Positions 49,585 to 59,131 of a stretch of 64,000 nucleotides of DNA are shown here, piece after piece. Under the pieces are notes generated by a model that saw only the letters and a list, made by a program, of their open reading frames with translations, did not search any database and was not told the origin of the DNA. Origin of the DNA: Echinimonas agarilytica. Its GTDB lineage: Bacteria > Pseudomonadota > Gammaproteobacteria > Enterobacterales > Neiellaceae. Within the stretch, counting starts at the first letter, position 1. The number at the start of each line of letters is the position of its first letter. Position numbers and translations under genes: made by a program. The stretch is from NCBI RefSeq assembly GCF_023703465.1, contig NZ_JAMQGP010000002.1:186001-250000 (forward strand), in the 5' to 3' direction.

Positions 49585-51345
49585 ATGCTAAAACAACTAT
49601 TTTTATTGCTACTGCTCTTGGGGGCTGGTCCGGCTTGGGCTGATGTAGAGATTCATCTCAAAGCAGCATCAACAGAACAGCATTTGCTTCAGGTCTCTCT
49701 TACGACCGATACAGTTGCTCCGGGAAACGTGATCTTCTCGATGCCTGTTTGGCGAACTGGTCGCTATCAACAATTGGATTTTGTGCATGCAATGACGGAT
49801 CTAAAAGTGCTTGATAGTCGAGGGAATCTACTTGAGATTAACAAACTTTCAGATCACCAGTGGTCTGTTTCGTCGAACCGAAAACAGCGTCTTTCAATTA
49901 ATTATTTACTGACAGCCAATGAACTTAGTTCTCGAACTCGCCACCTTGATGAAACTCATTTATTTGTTGATTTTGCTGCTGTAGCAATGGTGGTGGAAGG
50001 GCAACAAGAGCAGGCTGTGCGAGTCGAGTTAGATATTCCTGAGTCGTGGCACGTTCGCTCCGGATTAAAAGCCGGTAAAAACAGCCATGTGTTATGGGCC
50101 GAAAACTATCAAATATTGATTGATAGCCCAGTAGAAGCAGGCATTCATCAATATCGCTCGTTCAAGTCGCACGGTAAACTTATTGAGCTGGTGGTGTGGG
50201 GTGATACGCCTGCAGATCTTGAACAGTTGGAACAGGACATTGCAGCAATAGTTGTTGCCTCATATGAGCTTTGGGGCAGTTTCCCGTTTGAGCGCTACGT
50301 GTTTATGCTTCACGCCACTGATAATGTGCGCGGCGGTACCGAACATCTTAATTCCACCATTATGCAGTGGGATCGATTTAAGTTTAACGACGATAAGAAT
50401 TACCTCGATTTTATGGGCTTAGTTGCCCATGAGTTTGTGCATACTTGGAATGTTAAAGCCTATCGACCCGCAGCTTTTGTCCCCTATGAGTTGACCAAGC
50501 GACATCATTCCCCATTGCTTTGGTTTGCCGAAGGTTCCACCAGTTATTTACAAGAGAAATTATTACTTAAATCTGGAGTGATGACCGAAGACGATTTTCT
50601 AGAACGTTTGAGCAAACGTCTAGAGCGCCATGCGCAAAAACCAGGTGGACGTCATCAATCGGTTGCTGATGCGAGCTGGTATTCGTGGATCCAGCATTCA
50701 GGCCAGCATCGTCATAACTTTTTTGCCAACATTTATGATGAAGGCTTTCTGGTCACTTGGTTGATGGATCAATGGTTATTGCAACAATCAGATAATAAGT
50801 ATGGCGTTGGCGCGTTACATCGCAACCTGTACAAAGCATATAGCTTGCCGAACGGCCTGACTGAACAGCAGATCATTGATGAAATGGGGCGCTTAACGCA
50901 AAATGTGGAAGGTGCCGAACAATGGTGGCAAACCACGGTTCATTCTCCTTTTAAACTTCGCGCATCTTCTTCCTTAGATGATCTGGGTTTTATGTTGGAC
51001 TTCACTGATAAAAAGGCATCAATGCAAGCTGTATTGGTGGCTAATAACGATGGTTTGATGGTGCAGACCGTGATTAAAGGTGGTGCGGCTTGGCATGCAA
51101 AACTGAGTGCCAACGACCGCATTATCGCGATCAATGGCTTTGCCGTGAACTCTGAAAACTATGAGCGTATTCAGCAGAGCTGGAGCGTAGGGCAAACCCT
51201 TCAATTACATGTGTTTCGGCAAGGCCGTTTAACTGAACTCAACATAGAGCTTGCCGAGGTTGAAACCATTCAAGGTATTAAAGAACTGCCCGGTAGCTCC
51301 GACGCACAGTTGCAGTTGCGTCAGAGCTGGCTAGACAACCATTAG
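49585..51345 (+). CDS. M61 family metallopeptidase with PDZ domain
   Basis: A 586-residue secreted peptidase of the glycyl-aminopeptidase (M61) family. ATG 49585 starts a clear signal peptide (hydrophobic LLLLLL core, AWA cleavage), so the longer open frame from 49513 is not used. The N-terminal M61 beta domain is followed by the zinc site HEFVH (H282, E283, H286) with E316 in WFAEGSTSY as third ligand, and a C-terminal PDZ domain (about residues 490-565). It probably acts in the periplasm or outside the cell. It converges on queF with a three-base gap. Confidence 0.93.
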   Translation: MLKQLFLLLLLLGAGPAWADVEIHLKAASTEQHLLQVSLTTDTVAPGNVIFSMPVWRTGRYQQLDFVHAMTDLKVLDSRGNLLEINKLSDHQWSVSSNRKQRLSINYLLTANELSSRTRHLDETHLFVDFAAVAMVVEGQQEQAVRVELDIPESWHVRSGLKAGKNSHVLWAENYQILIDSPVEAGIHQYRSFKSHGKLIELVVWGDTPADLEQLEQDIAAIVVASYELWGSFPFERYVFMLHATDNVRGGTEHLNSTIMQWDRFKFNDDKNYLDFMGLVAHEFVHTWNVKAYRPAAFVPYELTKRHHSPLLWFAEGSTSYLQEKLLLKSGVMTEDDFLERLSKRLERHAQKPGGRHQSVADASWYSWIQHSGQHRHNFFANIYDEGFLVTWLMDQWLLQQSDNKYGVGALHRNLYKAYSLPNGLTEQQIIDEMGRLTQNVEGAEQWWQTTVHSPFKLRASSSLDDLGFMLDFTDKKASMQAVLVANNDGLMVQTVIKGGAAWHAKLSANDRIIAINGFAVNSENYERIQQSWSVGQTLQLHVFRQGRLTELNIELAEVETIQGIKELPGSSDAQLQLRQSWLDNH

Positions 51346-51349
51346 TCCT

Positions 51350-52201
51350 CTATTGACGAACCATACGGAATGCGGCTGGCATTGATTCAAAATTAGAACG
51401 AAATGGATTAATGTCCAGCCCGCCACGTCGAGTGTAACGCGCTTGCACAGTGAGCAGTTTGGGGGCGCAAAAACGCATAATATCGGTGTAGATTCGCTCA
51501 ACGCATTGCTCATGAAATTCATTGTGCTGACGAAATGAAATCAAGTAGCGCAATAACTTCTCTTGGTTGATTGGAAGCCCTGTGTATCGGATTTGAACCG
51601 ACCCCCAATCGGGCTGTCCTGTAATCAGACAGTTTGACTTGAGCAAATGACTCACAACAAAATGTTCCTCAATCGTGCCATCTGGTTCTACTGAGTTCTC
51701 TAAATATTCAGCGCAGAATTGAAAGTCAGTGACCTCAATATCGAGATCATCAATGCATTCGCCCTGCAAGTTTTTCATCGGCAACATACCGAATTGTTCA
51801 GACTGCAATAGCTCTACAGATACAGGTGCTTTTGCGCATTGCGACAGATCCCGGGCCATTAGATCGCTGACGTGTTCCACAGACTCGAATCGGCTTTGAT
51901 TAAAGCTATTCAGGTAGAGTTTGAAAGACTTTGATTCAATCAAATTATCGCTTTCGCATGGAATTCTAAATAAGCCAATGGCGACACATGGCTTGCCTTT
52001 GCTATTGAGCCATGAAATTTCATAGCCGGTCCAATCATCGTGGCCGTCAAAAGGTAGCGCATCAGCGCTGATGCCGATATCATCTCGATTCAGCGTGCGG
52101 GGCACAGCTTGAAGTTGAGTTGCATCGTAGTGGTCTGGATAGCTTGTTTGTTGACCAAGCGTTAGCCCTTCGAGCTCTGGAGCAGTGTCGTATTTTGGCA
52201 T
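51350..52201 (-). CDS. queF: NADPH-dependent 7-cyano-7-deazaguanine reductase
   Basis: A 283-residue long-form QueF (E. coli 282) that reduces preQ0 to preQ1 for queuosine. The catalytic C191 ([14 protein letters not shown]) and D198 are present, and the N-terminal half has the QueF motif E-S-K-S-F-K-L-Y. The frame continues to a TTG at 52222, but ATG 52201 gives the family start [10 protein letters not shown]. It is divergent from syd, the same pair found in enterobacteria. Confidence 0.97.
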   Translation of the reverse strand: MPKYDTAPELEGLTLGQQTSYPDHYDATQLQAVPRTLNRDDIGISADALPFDGHDDWTGYEISWLNSKGKPCVAIGLFRIPCESDNLIESKSFKLYLNSFNQSRFESVEHVSDLMARDLSQCAKAPVSVELLQSEQFGMLPMKNLQGECIDDLDIEVTDFQFCAEYLENSVEPDGTIEEHFVVSHLLKSNCLITGQPDWGSVQIRYTGLPINQEKLLRYLISFRQHNEFHEQCVERIYTDIMRFCAPKLLTVQARYTRRGGLDINPFRSNFESMPAAFRMVRQ

Positions 52202-52266
52202 GAGATACAATTCTGAAAGCAATTCTTATAAAATCATTCAGTACAGTGTAAAAGGCATCGAACAAA

Positions 52267-52824
52267 GTGGAAACCGAAAATAGCATTCAATCTCACCTTC
52301 TTCAGTTTATTGAGCGTTGCAGAGTTGAATATCAGCAGGTCCATCAGGCGTGGCCAACGGTTGAAATTGATTCAGATTGGGTATCACCATGCACACCGCA
52401 AGGGAGTGATGGTGAGGCCGTCATTTGGACTCCGGTGAAACGTCCACTGAATGATAGCTTTGATAAAGTTGAATCTGCTATGTCGGTCACATTGCATGAT
52501 GCAGCTAAACAGTATTGGACATCGGTATTTAGCGAAAACATAGCCCTGCAATATGATGACTTGGAAATCGAGCTGCTATTGCCTTGGAATCAAGATGATT
52601 TTGAGCGATTTCAAGAAAACTTAGTAGGACACCTGCTCACGCAGCGTCGGTTCAAATTGGAACCGACGGTTTTTATCGGTTTGGTTATTGATTCTGAAGT
52701 GATGGTGGCGATTGATGATGACGGCCAGGTTGTTTTGGAAATTCCGGGCCGCAAGGCACATCGCACGCTAGCAACCGACTTTCTGTCATTTATTGAGCAA
52801 TCTTCACCGTACAGTCAGGCTTAA
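52267..52824 (+). CDS. syd: SecY-interacting protein Syd
   Basis: A 185-residue peripheral membrane protein (E. coli Syd 181) that binds SecY and is thought to monitor translocon assembly. Segments such as DSDWVSPC, WTPVKRP and the LLPWNQDDFERFQENL region match the family. The start is GTG 52267. It is divergent from queF and converges on a small unknown gene. Confidence 0.9.
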   Translation: METENSIQSHLLQFIERCRVEYQQVHQAWPTVEIDSDWVSPCTPQGSDGEAVIWTPVKRPLNDSFDKVESAMSVTLHDAAKQYWTSVFSENIALQYDDLEIELLLPWNQDDFERFQENLVGHLLTQRRFKLEPTVFIGLVIDSEVMVAIDDDGQVVLEIPGRKAHRTLATDFLSFIEQSSPYSQA

Positions 52825-52829
52825 TATGG

Positions 52830-52850
52830 AGTGCGTCATCCCGACGCACT
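52830..52850. terminator. Possible terminator downstream of syd
   Basis: A perfect 8-bp stem (AGTGCGTC/GACGCACT) with a five-base loop lies six bases after the syd stop and before the convergent small gene. The following TTATTG is only weakly U-rich. Confidence 0.5.
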
Positions 52851-52859
52851 TATTGAATA

Positions 52860-53159
52860 CTACTTTGCTTCAAGCGCTGTCACTCGTTGCTGAAGTTCTA
52901 CTACAAGACTTACCAATTCCTCATGAGTTATTTGGCGAGTTTCTTTTTTTGATTCTGAACTACTCAAAGGCTGTTCAACTTTCAGGGCTGCAATGCCCTC
53001 ATTTTTGATCAACAACTGAGCGGCGTGAACCGCGGGCATGAGAATTCCAAGCGGTATAGGTTGAGGTAAAAAACGTTTGACGCGTGCAACAGTAATGTCT
53101 TGATTGTTTTCAGCAACCTTACGGACTGCTGCATGAATGATGGTTTGATAGTCGGCCAT
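52860..53159 (-). CDS. Small hypothetical protein, possible DNA-binding fold
   Basis: A 99-residue protein from ATG 53159 (GAGGA nine bases upstream; an open frame to 53189 is less likely). Residues about 1-60 are helical, with NQDITVARVKRFLPQPIPLG resembling the first repeat of KfrA-N-like helix-turn-helix domains. The C-terminus (EELVSLVVELQQRVTALEAK) is a short coiled coil. The function is unknown. It lies between syd and a GNAT gene in the csrB neighbourhood. Confidence 0.6.
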   Translation of the reverse strand: MADYQTIIHAAVRKVAENNQDITVARVKRFLPQPIPLGILMPAVHAAQLLIKNEGIAALKVEQPLSSSESKKETRQITHEELVSLVVELQQRVTALEAK

Positions 53160-53359
53160 TTCAACGATTCCTCGGTATTGATGCCGCATTGTAACCTAAA
53201 GTTGATCGTGATCTTGCTCTTATAGTCATCAATTTATCCCTTTAAAACGTGTTCCGTCCCCCAATTATTCAGACACTTTATATCTTCGTGTTGCTCATAA
53301 TTTATCCGCAAATTAGTTTCTTTAGCAGGTTGGTGTGCTTATTTGGATGAAGGGACATT

Positions 53360-54001
53360 ATGACAACAGCGGCTATCACGGTTCGTTTGGCGTATTTGGG
53401 AGCAGAGGAAAGTAACATGGCAGCAAGTTTGCTGTATCAGGCTTACCATGACGACCCTATGTTTATGAAAGTATTTGATGCATCTAAGTTGGCTTATGAG
53501 CAGAAACTCAGAGCATTATTTCGAGAAGAGCTGGACGTTTTTTGGCAATACGAACAGCCGGTTATTGGAGCATTTGAAGGCGAGACTCTATTGGGGGTGA
53601 GCTGCATTAATTTACCTGAATCTCCGCTTGGTGGAGAACGTTTTTGGAATTGGCGTATGAAAATGCTGATGTCCGCAGGGGTTGTGAGTACTGGGCGATT
53701 GATTGAAAAAGAACAGCGCATTGCGCAAGCAATGCCAAATCACCAATGTCATCAACTGAGCTTGATTGCTGTTGCGCCCAATTATCAGAAGCAAGGTGTT
53801 GGCGAAACTTTACTCTGCGGTGTGGATTGCCTTGTGGAAGAACATTTAAATTCGTCGGGGTGCGCCATATTTGTGAGCAACCAGAATGCTGCTCATTGGT
53901 TAAACCAACATGGTTACAACGCCATCCAGGAGCTTAGTTTTTCTAATTTTGAAGGGTCTTTGTTGTTTAAAGAAGCTCAAAAAATAGATAAATGCCCGTA
54001 G
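53360..54001 (+). CDS. GNAT family N-acetyltransferase
   Basis: A 213-residue acetyltransferase-like protein. The acetyl-CoA site is in LSLIAVAPNYQKQGVGETLL (near residues 132-151, Q-x-x-G-x-G/A pattern), with the N-terminal motif LLYQAYHDDPMF typical of a large uncharacterised GNAT subgroup. The substrate is unknown. The ATG at 53360 follows GAAGGGAC. The GacA/UvrY-type box of csrB begins four bases after its stop. Confidence 0.85.
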   Translation: MTTAAITVRLAYLGAEESNMAASLLYQAYHDDPMFMKVFDASKLAYEQKLRALFREELDVFWQYEQPVIGAFEGETLLGVSCINLPESPLGGERFWNWRMKMLMSAGVVSTGRLIEKEQRIAQAMPNHQCHQLSLIAVAPNYQKQGVGETLLCGVDCLVEEHLNSSGCAIFVSNQNAAHWLNQHGYNAIQELSFSNFEGSLLFKEAQKIDKCP

Positions 54002-54004
54002 CCT

Positions 54005-54022
54005 TGTGAGATATCTCTTACA
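54005..54022 (+). promoter_or_regulatory. GacA/UvrY (VarA)-type upstream activating site of csrB
   Basis: TGTGAGATATCTCTTACA is an 18-bp near-palindrome that fits the UvrY/GacA consensus TGTAAG-N6-CTTACA with one change in the left half. It is centred about 180 bases before the predicted csrB start, the usual distance for this class of promoters, and implies control by a BarA/UvrY-type two-component system. Confidence 0.8.
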
Positions 54023-54159
54023 TGTGTGTGCGAGTAATTTTCTTTTGGTATTATGGATAATTCGGCTATTTGTATTTAACTGTTTGATTATTAATAGCTT
54101 TTTATTTGTTAAAGAAATGTTTCTTTTTTGTTCTTTTTTATAACTTACTTGTGGCTTTA

Positions 54160-54187
54160 TTGCTGGATTTTGAATTTGGAGTACAGT
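54160..54187 (+). promoter_or_regulatory. Predicted csrB core promoter
   Basis: TTGCTG (54160-54165) and TACAGT (54182-54187) with a 16-base spacer would start transcription near 54195. The region between it and the upstream site is AT-rich. Confidence 0.5.
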
Positions 54188-54194
54188 AGTTTTC

Positions 54195-54476
54195 AAGGTC
54201 AGCCGAGCAACAATGGATGTTGCAGCTCATAGGAAGTGAGCGCGATGCCGGTTGCATAGAGAAGGATACTCGGTTAAAAGCAGGTACGCTATTAAACCTC
54301 AGTTCGTCAGGATGATGAATAGGAGACTCTAGTCAGGATGACGCAAGGGGAAAGAAGGTAGGAACGCTTAATTTTAGCGGCAGTATGGATACTGGGACAT
54401 CTACGATGGATGTTGCGGGGAGTGAGCTGGATGCTTGCGAGAGCCCGAGGTTGTGAAAACAGCCTCGGGCTTTTTT
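54195..54476 (+). ncRNA. csrB: CsrB-family small RNA (CsrA sponge)
   Basis: I count 13 GGA motifs in about 280 bases, at 54215, 54232, 54264, 54310, 54322, 54336, 54349, 54361, 54387, 54395, 54408, 54419 and 54429. Several sit in hairpin loops: GCAACA-ATGGA-TGTTGC, GCTCA-TAGGAAG-TGAGC, TCAGGATGA and AGTA-TGGA-TACT. This is how CsrB RNAs present binding sites to sequester the translation regulator CsrA. It ends in a strong intrinsic terminator. The neighbourhood is that of csrB in enterobacteria (syd-yqcC region). No real protein is encoded; a minus-strand frame across it is spurious. The 5' end is approximate and depends on the predicted promoter. Confidence 0.93.
54442..54476 (+). terminator. 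Intrinsic terminator of csrB
   Basis: AGCCCGAGG/CCTCGGGCT, extended by TTGT/ACAG around a GAAA loop, gives a stem of about 13 bp followed by six T residues. Confidence 0.93.
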
Positions 54477-54524
54477 GATGGTTCTTTAAATAGCCAAATT
54501 TTACGCGTTTGAATGGACTCAAGA

Positions 54525-56165
54525 TTATCCACTCACTTTAAAACGACTCACCAATTCTGATACCTCAGTAGACTTATGCATCACCTGAGTGTTGGCCTCG
54601 GTCACTTGCATTGTAATGGCAAATGTTTCTTCAGCGATGGTTTTAATTCTCATACCATTTTCAGAAATTTGCTCGGCGGTTGTGCTTTGCTGCTCTGCTG
54701 CTGTTGCTATTTGCGCATTCATTTCGGCTATTGTTTGCACTGCTCCAGTCATTTGCTCTAACACTTCGCCGGTCAAACCTGCTCGTTCTACCACTTGGTG
54801 AGCGCGATTCTGGCTGCTCGTCATGGCTTTCACAGCGGCCGCGCTTTCTGATTGCAATCGTTCAACCACATCTCTAATAGAGCTGGTGGATTCTTGCGTT
54901 CGTTGAGCTAAGGTTCGAACTTCATCGGCCACAACGGCAAAACCACGCCCCTGTTCACCCGCTCGAGCAGCTTCAATGGCTGCGTTCAGCGCTAACAAAT
55001 TAGTTTGTTCTGCAATGCTACTAATAACATCCATTACTGTACCAATTTCATGGCTACCCGATTCGACGCGTCCAATAGCGAGCGAGTTTTGTTCAATGTC
55101 GGATGCAAGATCTTGAATGCCTGATACCGTTTGTTGAACAACGCTTCGGCCATTTTGAACGTCTTTGTCGGCGTTTCGAGTTGCTTCTGCTGCATCGGTC
55201 GCATTGCGAGATACTTCTTGCACGGTGGCCGCCATTTGAGTCACAGCGGTGGCGATTTGATCATTCTCAGATTGCTGATTAGAAGTGGCTTGCTGAGCAG
55301 AGTGAATCAGGGCGGTGATGCTTGATAGCTCTTTGGTCAGTTCAGTCATGGTGTTTTGGATCAATGCGATAGTGGTTGATTGGCCATCAAGAAAGTGATT
55401 AAACGCCACTTCCAATTGTCCGAGTTCATCTGAGCGCTGAACATTAAATCGTTGCGTCAAATCACCTTCACCATCCGCGATGTCTAAAATTCGCTCTTTC
55501 ACTTCAAGAATCGTATTGGCAATGGCGCGTGCTGCAAAGTATGACAATACAAAGACGATGATCATGCCCAAAGCAGCCACCAAAACGATACTGAGTTGAG
55601 CGCTCTGAACAGTTTGTTTGGCTCGTTGGTTCGCAATTTCAGATTCTCTTTCAGTAAGCTCAGTCAACTGATCAACAACTTTCCGCATGCTATCAAATTT
55701 CATTTGTGATTCATTTAAACCGAGTTCAAATGCTTTATTGGGATCGGAAGACGACATGATTTCGACTTCGTCCGATACGATCCGCCATTGTTCTAATAGC
55801 TCGTCGAAACTTTTATATAGGGCGAGTTGCTCCGGAGATGTTGCGAGTTTTTCTGCTTTCTTTACGCGCTCAAGAGCCTGCTCGATGTTGTCATCATGAT
55901 CTTGTTTAAAGGTGTTGAATCGAGCGTGAGATGAAGGCATAAATACTAAGGTACGTTCGGCAACGAGCGACTGGTATAGATCTCGATCTGCTTGAAGCAG
56001 ATAGTTAAGGCGAGGCAAAATATTTGAAGATACTTCTTCTGTATCTTGACTTAAATGATTCATGGCGGCGGTACCGAACCCCATGACAATAACAATGACC
56101 ACTAAGTAAAGCCCAGCAGTCAGAACTTGCTTCCATACGAAACTGATATTGTTAAACCATTTCAC
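54525..56165 (-). CDS. Methyl-accepting chemotaxis protein
   Basis: A 546-residue classical chemoreceptor. A first membrane helix (about residues 10-35), a periplasmic four-helix sensor (to about 190), a second membrane helix and a HAMP domain (about 215-265) precede the signalling coiled coil with tip [18 protein letters not shown] and [18 protein letters not shown]. The ligand is unknown. Several GTGs compete as start: 56165 (VKWFNNIS) is chosen, while 56171 has a better-spaced AAGG. It is convergent with csrB, about 50 bases from the sRNA terminator. Confidence 0.92.
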   Translation of the reverse strand: MKWFNNISFVWKQVLTAGLYLVVIVIVMGFGTAAMNHLSQDTEEVSSNILPRLNYLLQADRDLYQSLVAERTLVFMPSSHARFNTFKQDHDDNIEQALERVKKAEKLATSPEQLALYKSFDELLEQWRIVSDEVEIMSSSDPNKAFELGLNESQMKFDSMRKVVDQLTELTERESEIANQRAKQTVQSAQLSIVLVAALGMIIVFVLSYFAARAIANTILEVKERILDIADGEGDLTQRFNVQRSDELGQLEVAFNHFLDGQSTTIALIQNTMTELTKELSSITALIHSAQQATSNQQSENDQIATAVTQMAATVQEVSRNATDAAEATRNADKDVQNGRSVVQQTVSGIQDLASDIEQNSLAIGRVESGSHEIGTVMDVISSIAEQTNLLALNAAIEAARAGEQGRGFAVVADEVRTLAQRTQESTSSIRDVVERLQSESAAAVKAMTSSQNRAHQVVERAGLTGEVLEQMTGAVQTIAEMNAQIATAAEQQSTTAEQISENGMRIKTIAEETFAITMQVTEANTQVMHKSTEVSELVSRFKVSG

Positions 56166-56264
56166 CCGCACCCAGCCTTTTGTACACAACAAGTAATGGA
56201 TACTCTAAAGTTAGCCTTTCAATTTCAATATTGCATAAAAAATCACAATTTGGTGAGCGCGCAA

Positions 56265-56294
56265 GAAACCTAAACCAAATTCTATTTAGGTTTC
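56265..56294 (-). terminator. Possible terminator of the DUF3549 gene
   Basis: A perfect 10-bp inverted repeat (GAAACCTAAA/TTTAGGTTTC) with a ten-base loop begins 17 bases after the DUF3549 stop. The T run on the minus strand is weak. Confidence 0.5.
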
Positions 56295-56311
56295 CTGATC
56301 CGGTGGTTTCA

Positions 56312-57313
56312 CTAAGAGCGGTTAGTATGAAATAGCTGTCCAATAGCTATCGACAATTGTTCTGAGCGATGGGGCAGCCTCAGTGCTGACAAACATGCAG
56401 GGCGGCATTGGGGCAAACCATTTAAATCAGCAACGAGCGCGGCAAAGACCTGAAAATTGTTGGTGAGTCTCACGACTGACTCTAAATACTCCAACACTCG
56501 TTCAGGTGTGTTTAAAACGCTCCACCAACGTGCGCCTACTGTAATCACATGATCAATTGAGGGGGCTGAATTAAGTGTTTGAGTTAGCTCACCAATAAGG
56601 ACGTTTTGAGGCGCTCCGGAGATGGCTCGAATCCAAAATGGGTCGCGTTTATCAGCGCCAAACCTTAACAGTGATTCAACGACGACAGCAGGCAATAGCG
56701 CATGCTCTAAAACCTGAGATAGCGCATTAAATGCAGGCACAGGGAGCTCGGCTAAACGTGCAGCAAGCTCGGTCTTTATTGTTGATTCACAAAGGCGCTC
56801 TCCAACATCAGCTATGCCTTGTATCCCAAGTGTTTGCCAGCCTTCAGCGGTCGGTTGTTGGCAGAAATATTGATAAGCCGATTCGAAATAGATGGACGCG
56901 GGTTGGTGCAGATCATTTCTAATCTTAGCATTGAGAACTGCGAGCTTTTCGTCACTGGGTTTGAGTGAATATGGATGATTATTGAGGGCTTCAGTATTGC
57001 TATCAGAATTTGCCAAATCCTCTCCCAGCGCTTCGATCACCATTCGAAGAAAGTCATCTCGAGCGCCAAAGAGTAATTTGTTTTGTTCATCCAATGGAAA
57101 TTTCAACAACCACAAATAGGGTGTTTGCGCCATTTCAGGCTTTGAAAATACGATTGCAAAACACGCATGGCCTTGAATTGGGCTTGGATAAGCTTTCGCG
57201 CCTTGTTCGAATGCAACAAAGTCATCGCGCGAGATTTTAAAAACGCGTCTTCCTAATTCAAATACTTTGAACTGGCAGCCGCCTAAGGTTAAAACTTCTG
57301 CGATAGTGCTCAT
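56312..57313 (-). CDS. DUF3549 family protein
   Basis: A 333-residue soluble protein. The opening IAEVLTLGGCQFKVFELGRR and the segments QTPYLWLLKFPLDEQ and FGARDDFLRMVIEALG are typical of DUF3549, a family of unknown function found next to yqcC in Vibrio and Shewanella. The C-terminal half is rich in Leu/Ala helices suggesting HEAT-like repeats. It is divergent from yqcC. Confidence 0.82.
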   Translation of the reverse strand: MSTIAEVLTLGGCQFKVFELGRRVFKISRDDFVAFEQGAKAYPSPIQGHACFAIVFSKPEMAQTPYLWLLKFPLDEQNKLLFGARDDFLRMVIEALGEDLANSDSNTEALNNHPYSLKPSDEKLAVLNAKIRNDLHQPASIYFESAYQYFCQQPTAEGWQTLGIQGIADVGERLCESTIKTELAARLAELPVPAFNALSQVLEHALLPAVVVESLLRFGADKRDPFWIRAISGAPQNVLIGELTQTLNSAPSIDHVITVGARWWSVLNTPERVLEYLESVVRLTNNFQVFAALVADLNGLPQCRPACLSALRLPHRSEQLSIAIGQLFHTNRS

Positions 57314-57433
57314 AAATTTACTCGTCTACGATGGATGAAAGGCGGCATTGTAGGAGATGTTTGGGCAAGAATACAAAACTGTTACACTTGCGCGCACTTT
57401 TTAAGGGGTGATTTAACTTAGGAAATGCTTCTG

Positions 57434-57745
57434 ATGTGCTCGCAAAAGTTCGCTGTATTACTGGAACAACTTCAAATCGAGCTAGAACAGCTTGGTATGT
57501 GGCAGGATACGCCACCGTCGCCTGTGGCGTTAGCGAGTCAGGCTCCTTTTTGTGTCGATACACTCAGACTGGAGCAATGGTTACAGTTCATTTTTATTCC
57601 TCGAATACGTATTTTATTGGACTCTAAAGCGGATCTTCCCAATACAATGACTATTCTCCCATTAGCAGAGGAAGTGTATAAAAATAAGCGGCTTGAATGC
57701 TCTGGCTTGCTCAACGTGTTGGGACAAATTGATGGACATGCATGA
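57434..57745 (+). CDS. yqcC: YqcC family protein
   Basis: A 103-residue acidic protein (E. coli YqcC 109). The central motif LRLEQWLQFIFIPRIRILLD matches the family, whose function is unknown. ATG 57434 has AGGA at a proper distance, whereas ATG 57425 is too close to it. It overlaps the truC start by 14 bases, and the yqcC-truC-yqcA order is conserved. Confidence 0.85.
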   Translation: MCSQKFAVLLEQLQIELEQLGMWQDTPPSPVALASQAPFCVDTLRLEQWLQFIFIPRIRILLDSKADLPNTMTILPLAEEVYKNKRLECSGLLNVLGQIDGHA

Positions 57746-58493
57746 TTACCCAGGGCCACTGACAATATTGTACCGAGATGAATCGATCGTTGTGATTGAT
57801 AAACCGGCCGGTTTATTGGTTCACCGAACAGCACTAGCGCGTCGAGAAAAGTGGTTTGCGATGCAAATGCTACGTGATCAAATTGGACTGCATGTGTTTC
57901 CCGTTCATCGTTTAGATAGACCGACATCTGGTGCCATGATATTTGCGTTAAACGCGGAAGTCGCTCGTTTGCTATCGGTTCAATTTGAACAACATAGCAT
58001 TGAAAAATCTTATATAGCTTTAGTTCGAGGTTGGCTTAATCATGCCGCTGTGTTGAATTACGCGCTCAAAGAAGAGCTCGATAAAATAGCTGATAAAAAA
58101 GCCAATCAAGACAAACAAGCACAAGAGGCGGTTACGCAATACAGCCCCATTGCTTTATTTGAGCTTCCTATTGCCGCGGGGCGTTACCAAACCGCACGAT
58201 ATAGCCTGTTAAAATTACAACCTAAAACCGGTCGAAAGCATCAATTAAGACGCCATATGGCTCATTTGCGTCACCCTATTATTGGCGACACGACTCATGG
58301 CGATGGCAAACAAAATCGAGCATTTGCAGGAGCGACTGAAGTATCTCGGTTAATGCTACATGCACACTCGCTGGACTTCACACACCCTGTTACACAACAA
58401 CACATGGCACTTTGTGCGCCTTTGCCGTCAGACTGGCAAGGATTGTGTGGTCAAGACATATGGCCGTGCTCAACTATTTCCCCCTTTATTTAA
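57732..58493 (+). CDS. truC: tRNA pseudouridine-65 synthase
   Basis: A 253-residue RluA-family pseudouridine synthase. The catalytic aspartate is in HRLDRPTSG and the family segment KPKTGRKHQLRRHMAHLRHPIIGD is intact (here KTGRKHQLRRH). The open frame upstream overlaps yqcC; ATG 57732 starts the family region. The yqcC-truC-yqcA neighbourhood supports TruC over RluC/RluD. Confidence 0.93.
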   Translation: MDMHDYPGPLTILYRDESIVVIDKPAGLLVHRTALARREKWFAMQMLRDQIGLHVFPVHRLDRPTSGAMIFALNAEVARLLSVQFEQHSIEKSYIALVRGWLNHAAVLNYALKEELDKIADKKANQDKQAQEAVTQYSPIALFELPIAAGRYQTARYSLLKLQPKTGRKHQLRRHMAHLRHPIIGDTTHGDGKQNRAFAGATEVSRLMLHAHSLDFTHPVTQQHMALCAPLPSDWQGLCGQDIWPCSTISPFI

Positions 58494-58524
58494 CGTATCA
58501 ATTCATACTCGGAGACCTTTAGTC

Positions 58525-58968
58525 ATGAATAAACTTGCAATCATTGTTGGCTCTGTATTTGGCGGTGCATCGGCGCTGGCTGAAGAGATTGGAGAAATGG
58601 CCTCTCATCATGGGGTCGAATACGAAGTGTTGGAGGACCCAACTCTTGCTCAGTTAGAGGGCGCAGATTTCTGGCTATTTGTGACCTCTACCACCGGTCA
58701 AGGTGATGTTCCTCCTAATTTGGAGCCGTTTGTCGAGGAGCTACGTGAACAGTTTCCAATGTTAGGGCACACCCAAACATCGATTCTTGCGCTTGGGGAT
58801 AGTAGTTATTCAGATAGTTTTTGCGGTGCTGGAAAACAAGTACAAGAGCTTTTAGAAGAGCTGGGGTCAAACCAAGTTCTTGAGATGTTGAAAATTGACG
58901 CATGTGAGTATTTTGAGCCTTTAGAAGGGGCCAAAAAATGGTTAGATGAGCTTTTTGAACATGCCTAA
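58525..58968 (+). CDS. yqcA: Flavodoxin YqcA
   Basis: A 147-residue flavodoxin (E. coli YqcA 149). The FMN phosphate loop region is VGSVFGGASALAEE, the second loop TSTTGQGDVPPN, and GDSSYSDSFCGAG forms the third. ATG 58525, with GGAGACC upstream, is the start; the longer frame runs back into truC. The electron-transfer partner is unknown; proximity to truC is conserved. Confidence 0.93.
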   Translation: MNKLAIIVGSVFGGASALAEEIGEMASHHGVEYEVLEDPTLAQLEGADFWLFVTSTTGQGDVPPNLEPFVEELREQFPMLGHTQTSILALGDSSYSDSFCGAGKQVQELLEELGSNQVLEMLKIDACEYFEPLEGAKKWLDELFEHA

Positions 58969-59115
58969 AATTCCGATGTGTTAAAAAAGTGCATTTGTTT
59001 CGATTGGTAAAAAATAACAGGGATTTTACTTGTCACAAAATGGTGCAAAAAAGAGACCGTTCCCAATAAAATAAAGCGCAATCTAGATCACATAAGCGCT
59101 AATTCCACCCTTGAA

Positions 59116-59131
59116 ATGTGATCGTTGTCAT
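59116..59131 (+). promoter_or_regulatory. Possible CRP site upstream of lamB
   Basis: TGTGATCGTTGTCATT matches the left half of the CRP consensus (TGTGA-N6-TCACA) fully and the right half in three of five bases. A CRP site would fit carbon-source control of a maltoporin, but the match is imperfect. Confidence 0.35.

Noticed and set aside
53900-54196. 98-codon minus-strand ORF
   Set aside because: It overlaps the GNAT gene end and the csrB control region; its composition (Lys/Asn/Ile-rich) reflects AT-rich DNA.
54307-54522. 71-codon minus-strand ORF
   Set aside because: It lies antisense to the csrB RNA and its terminator and has no ribosome site or family features.
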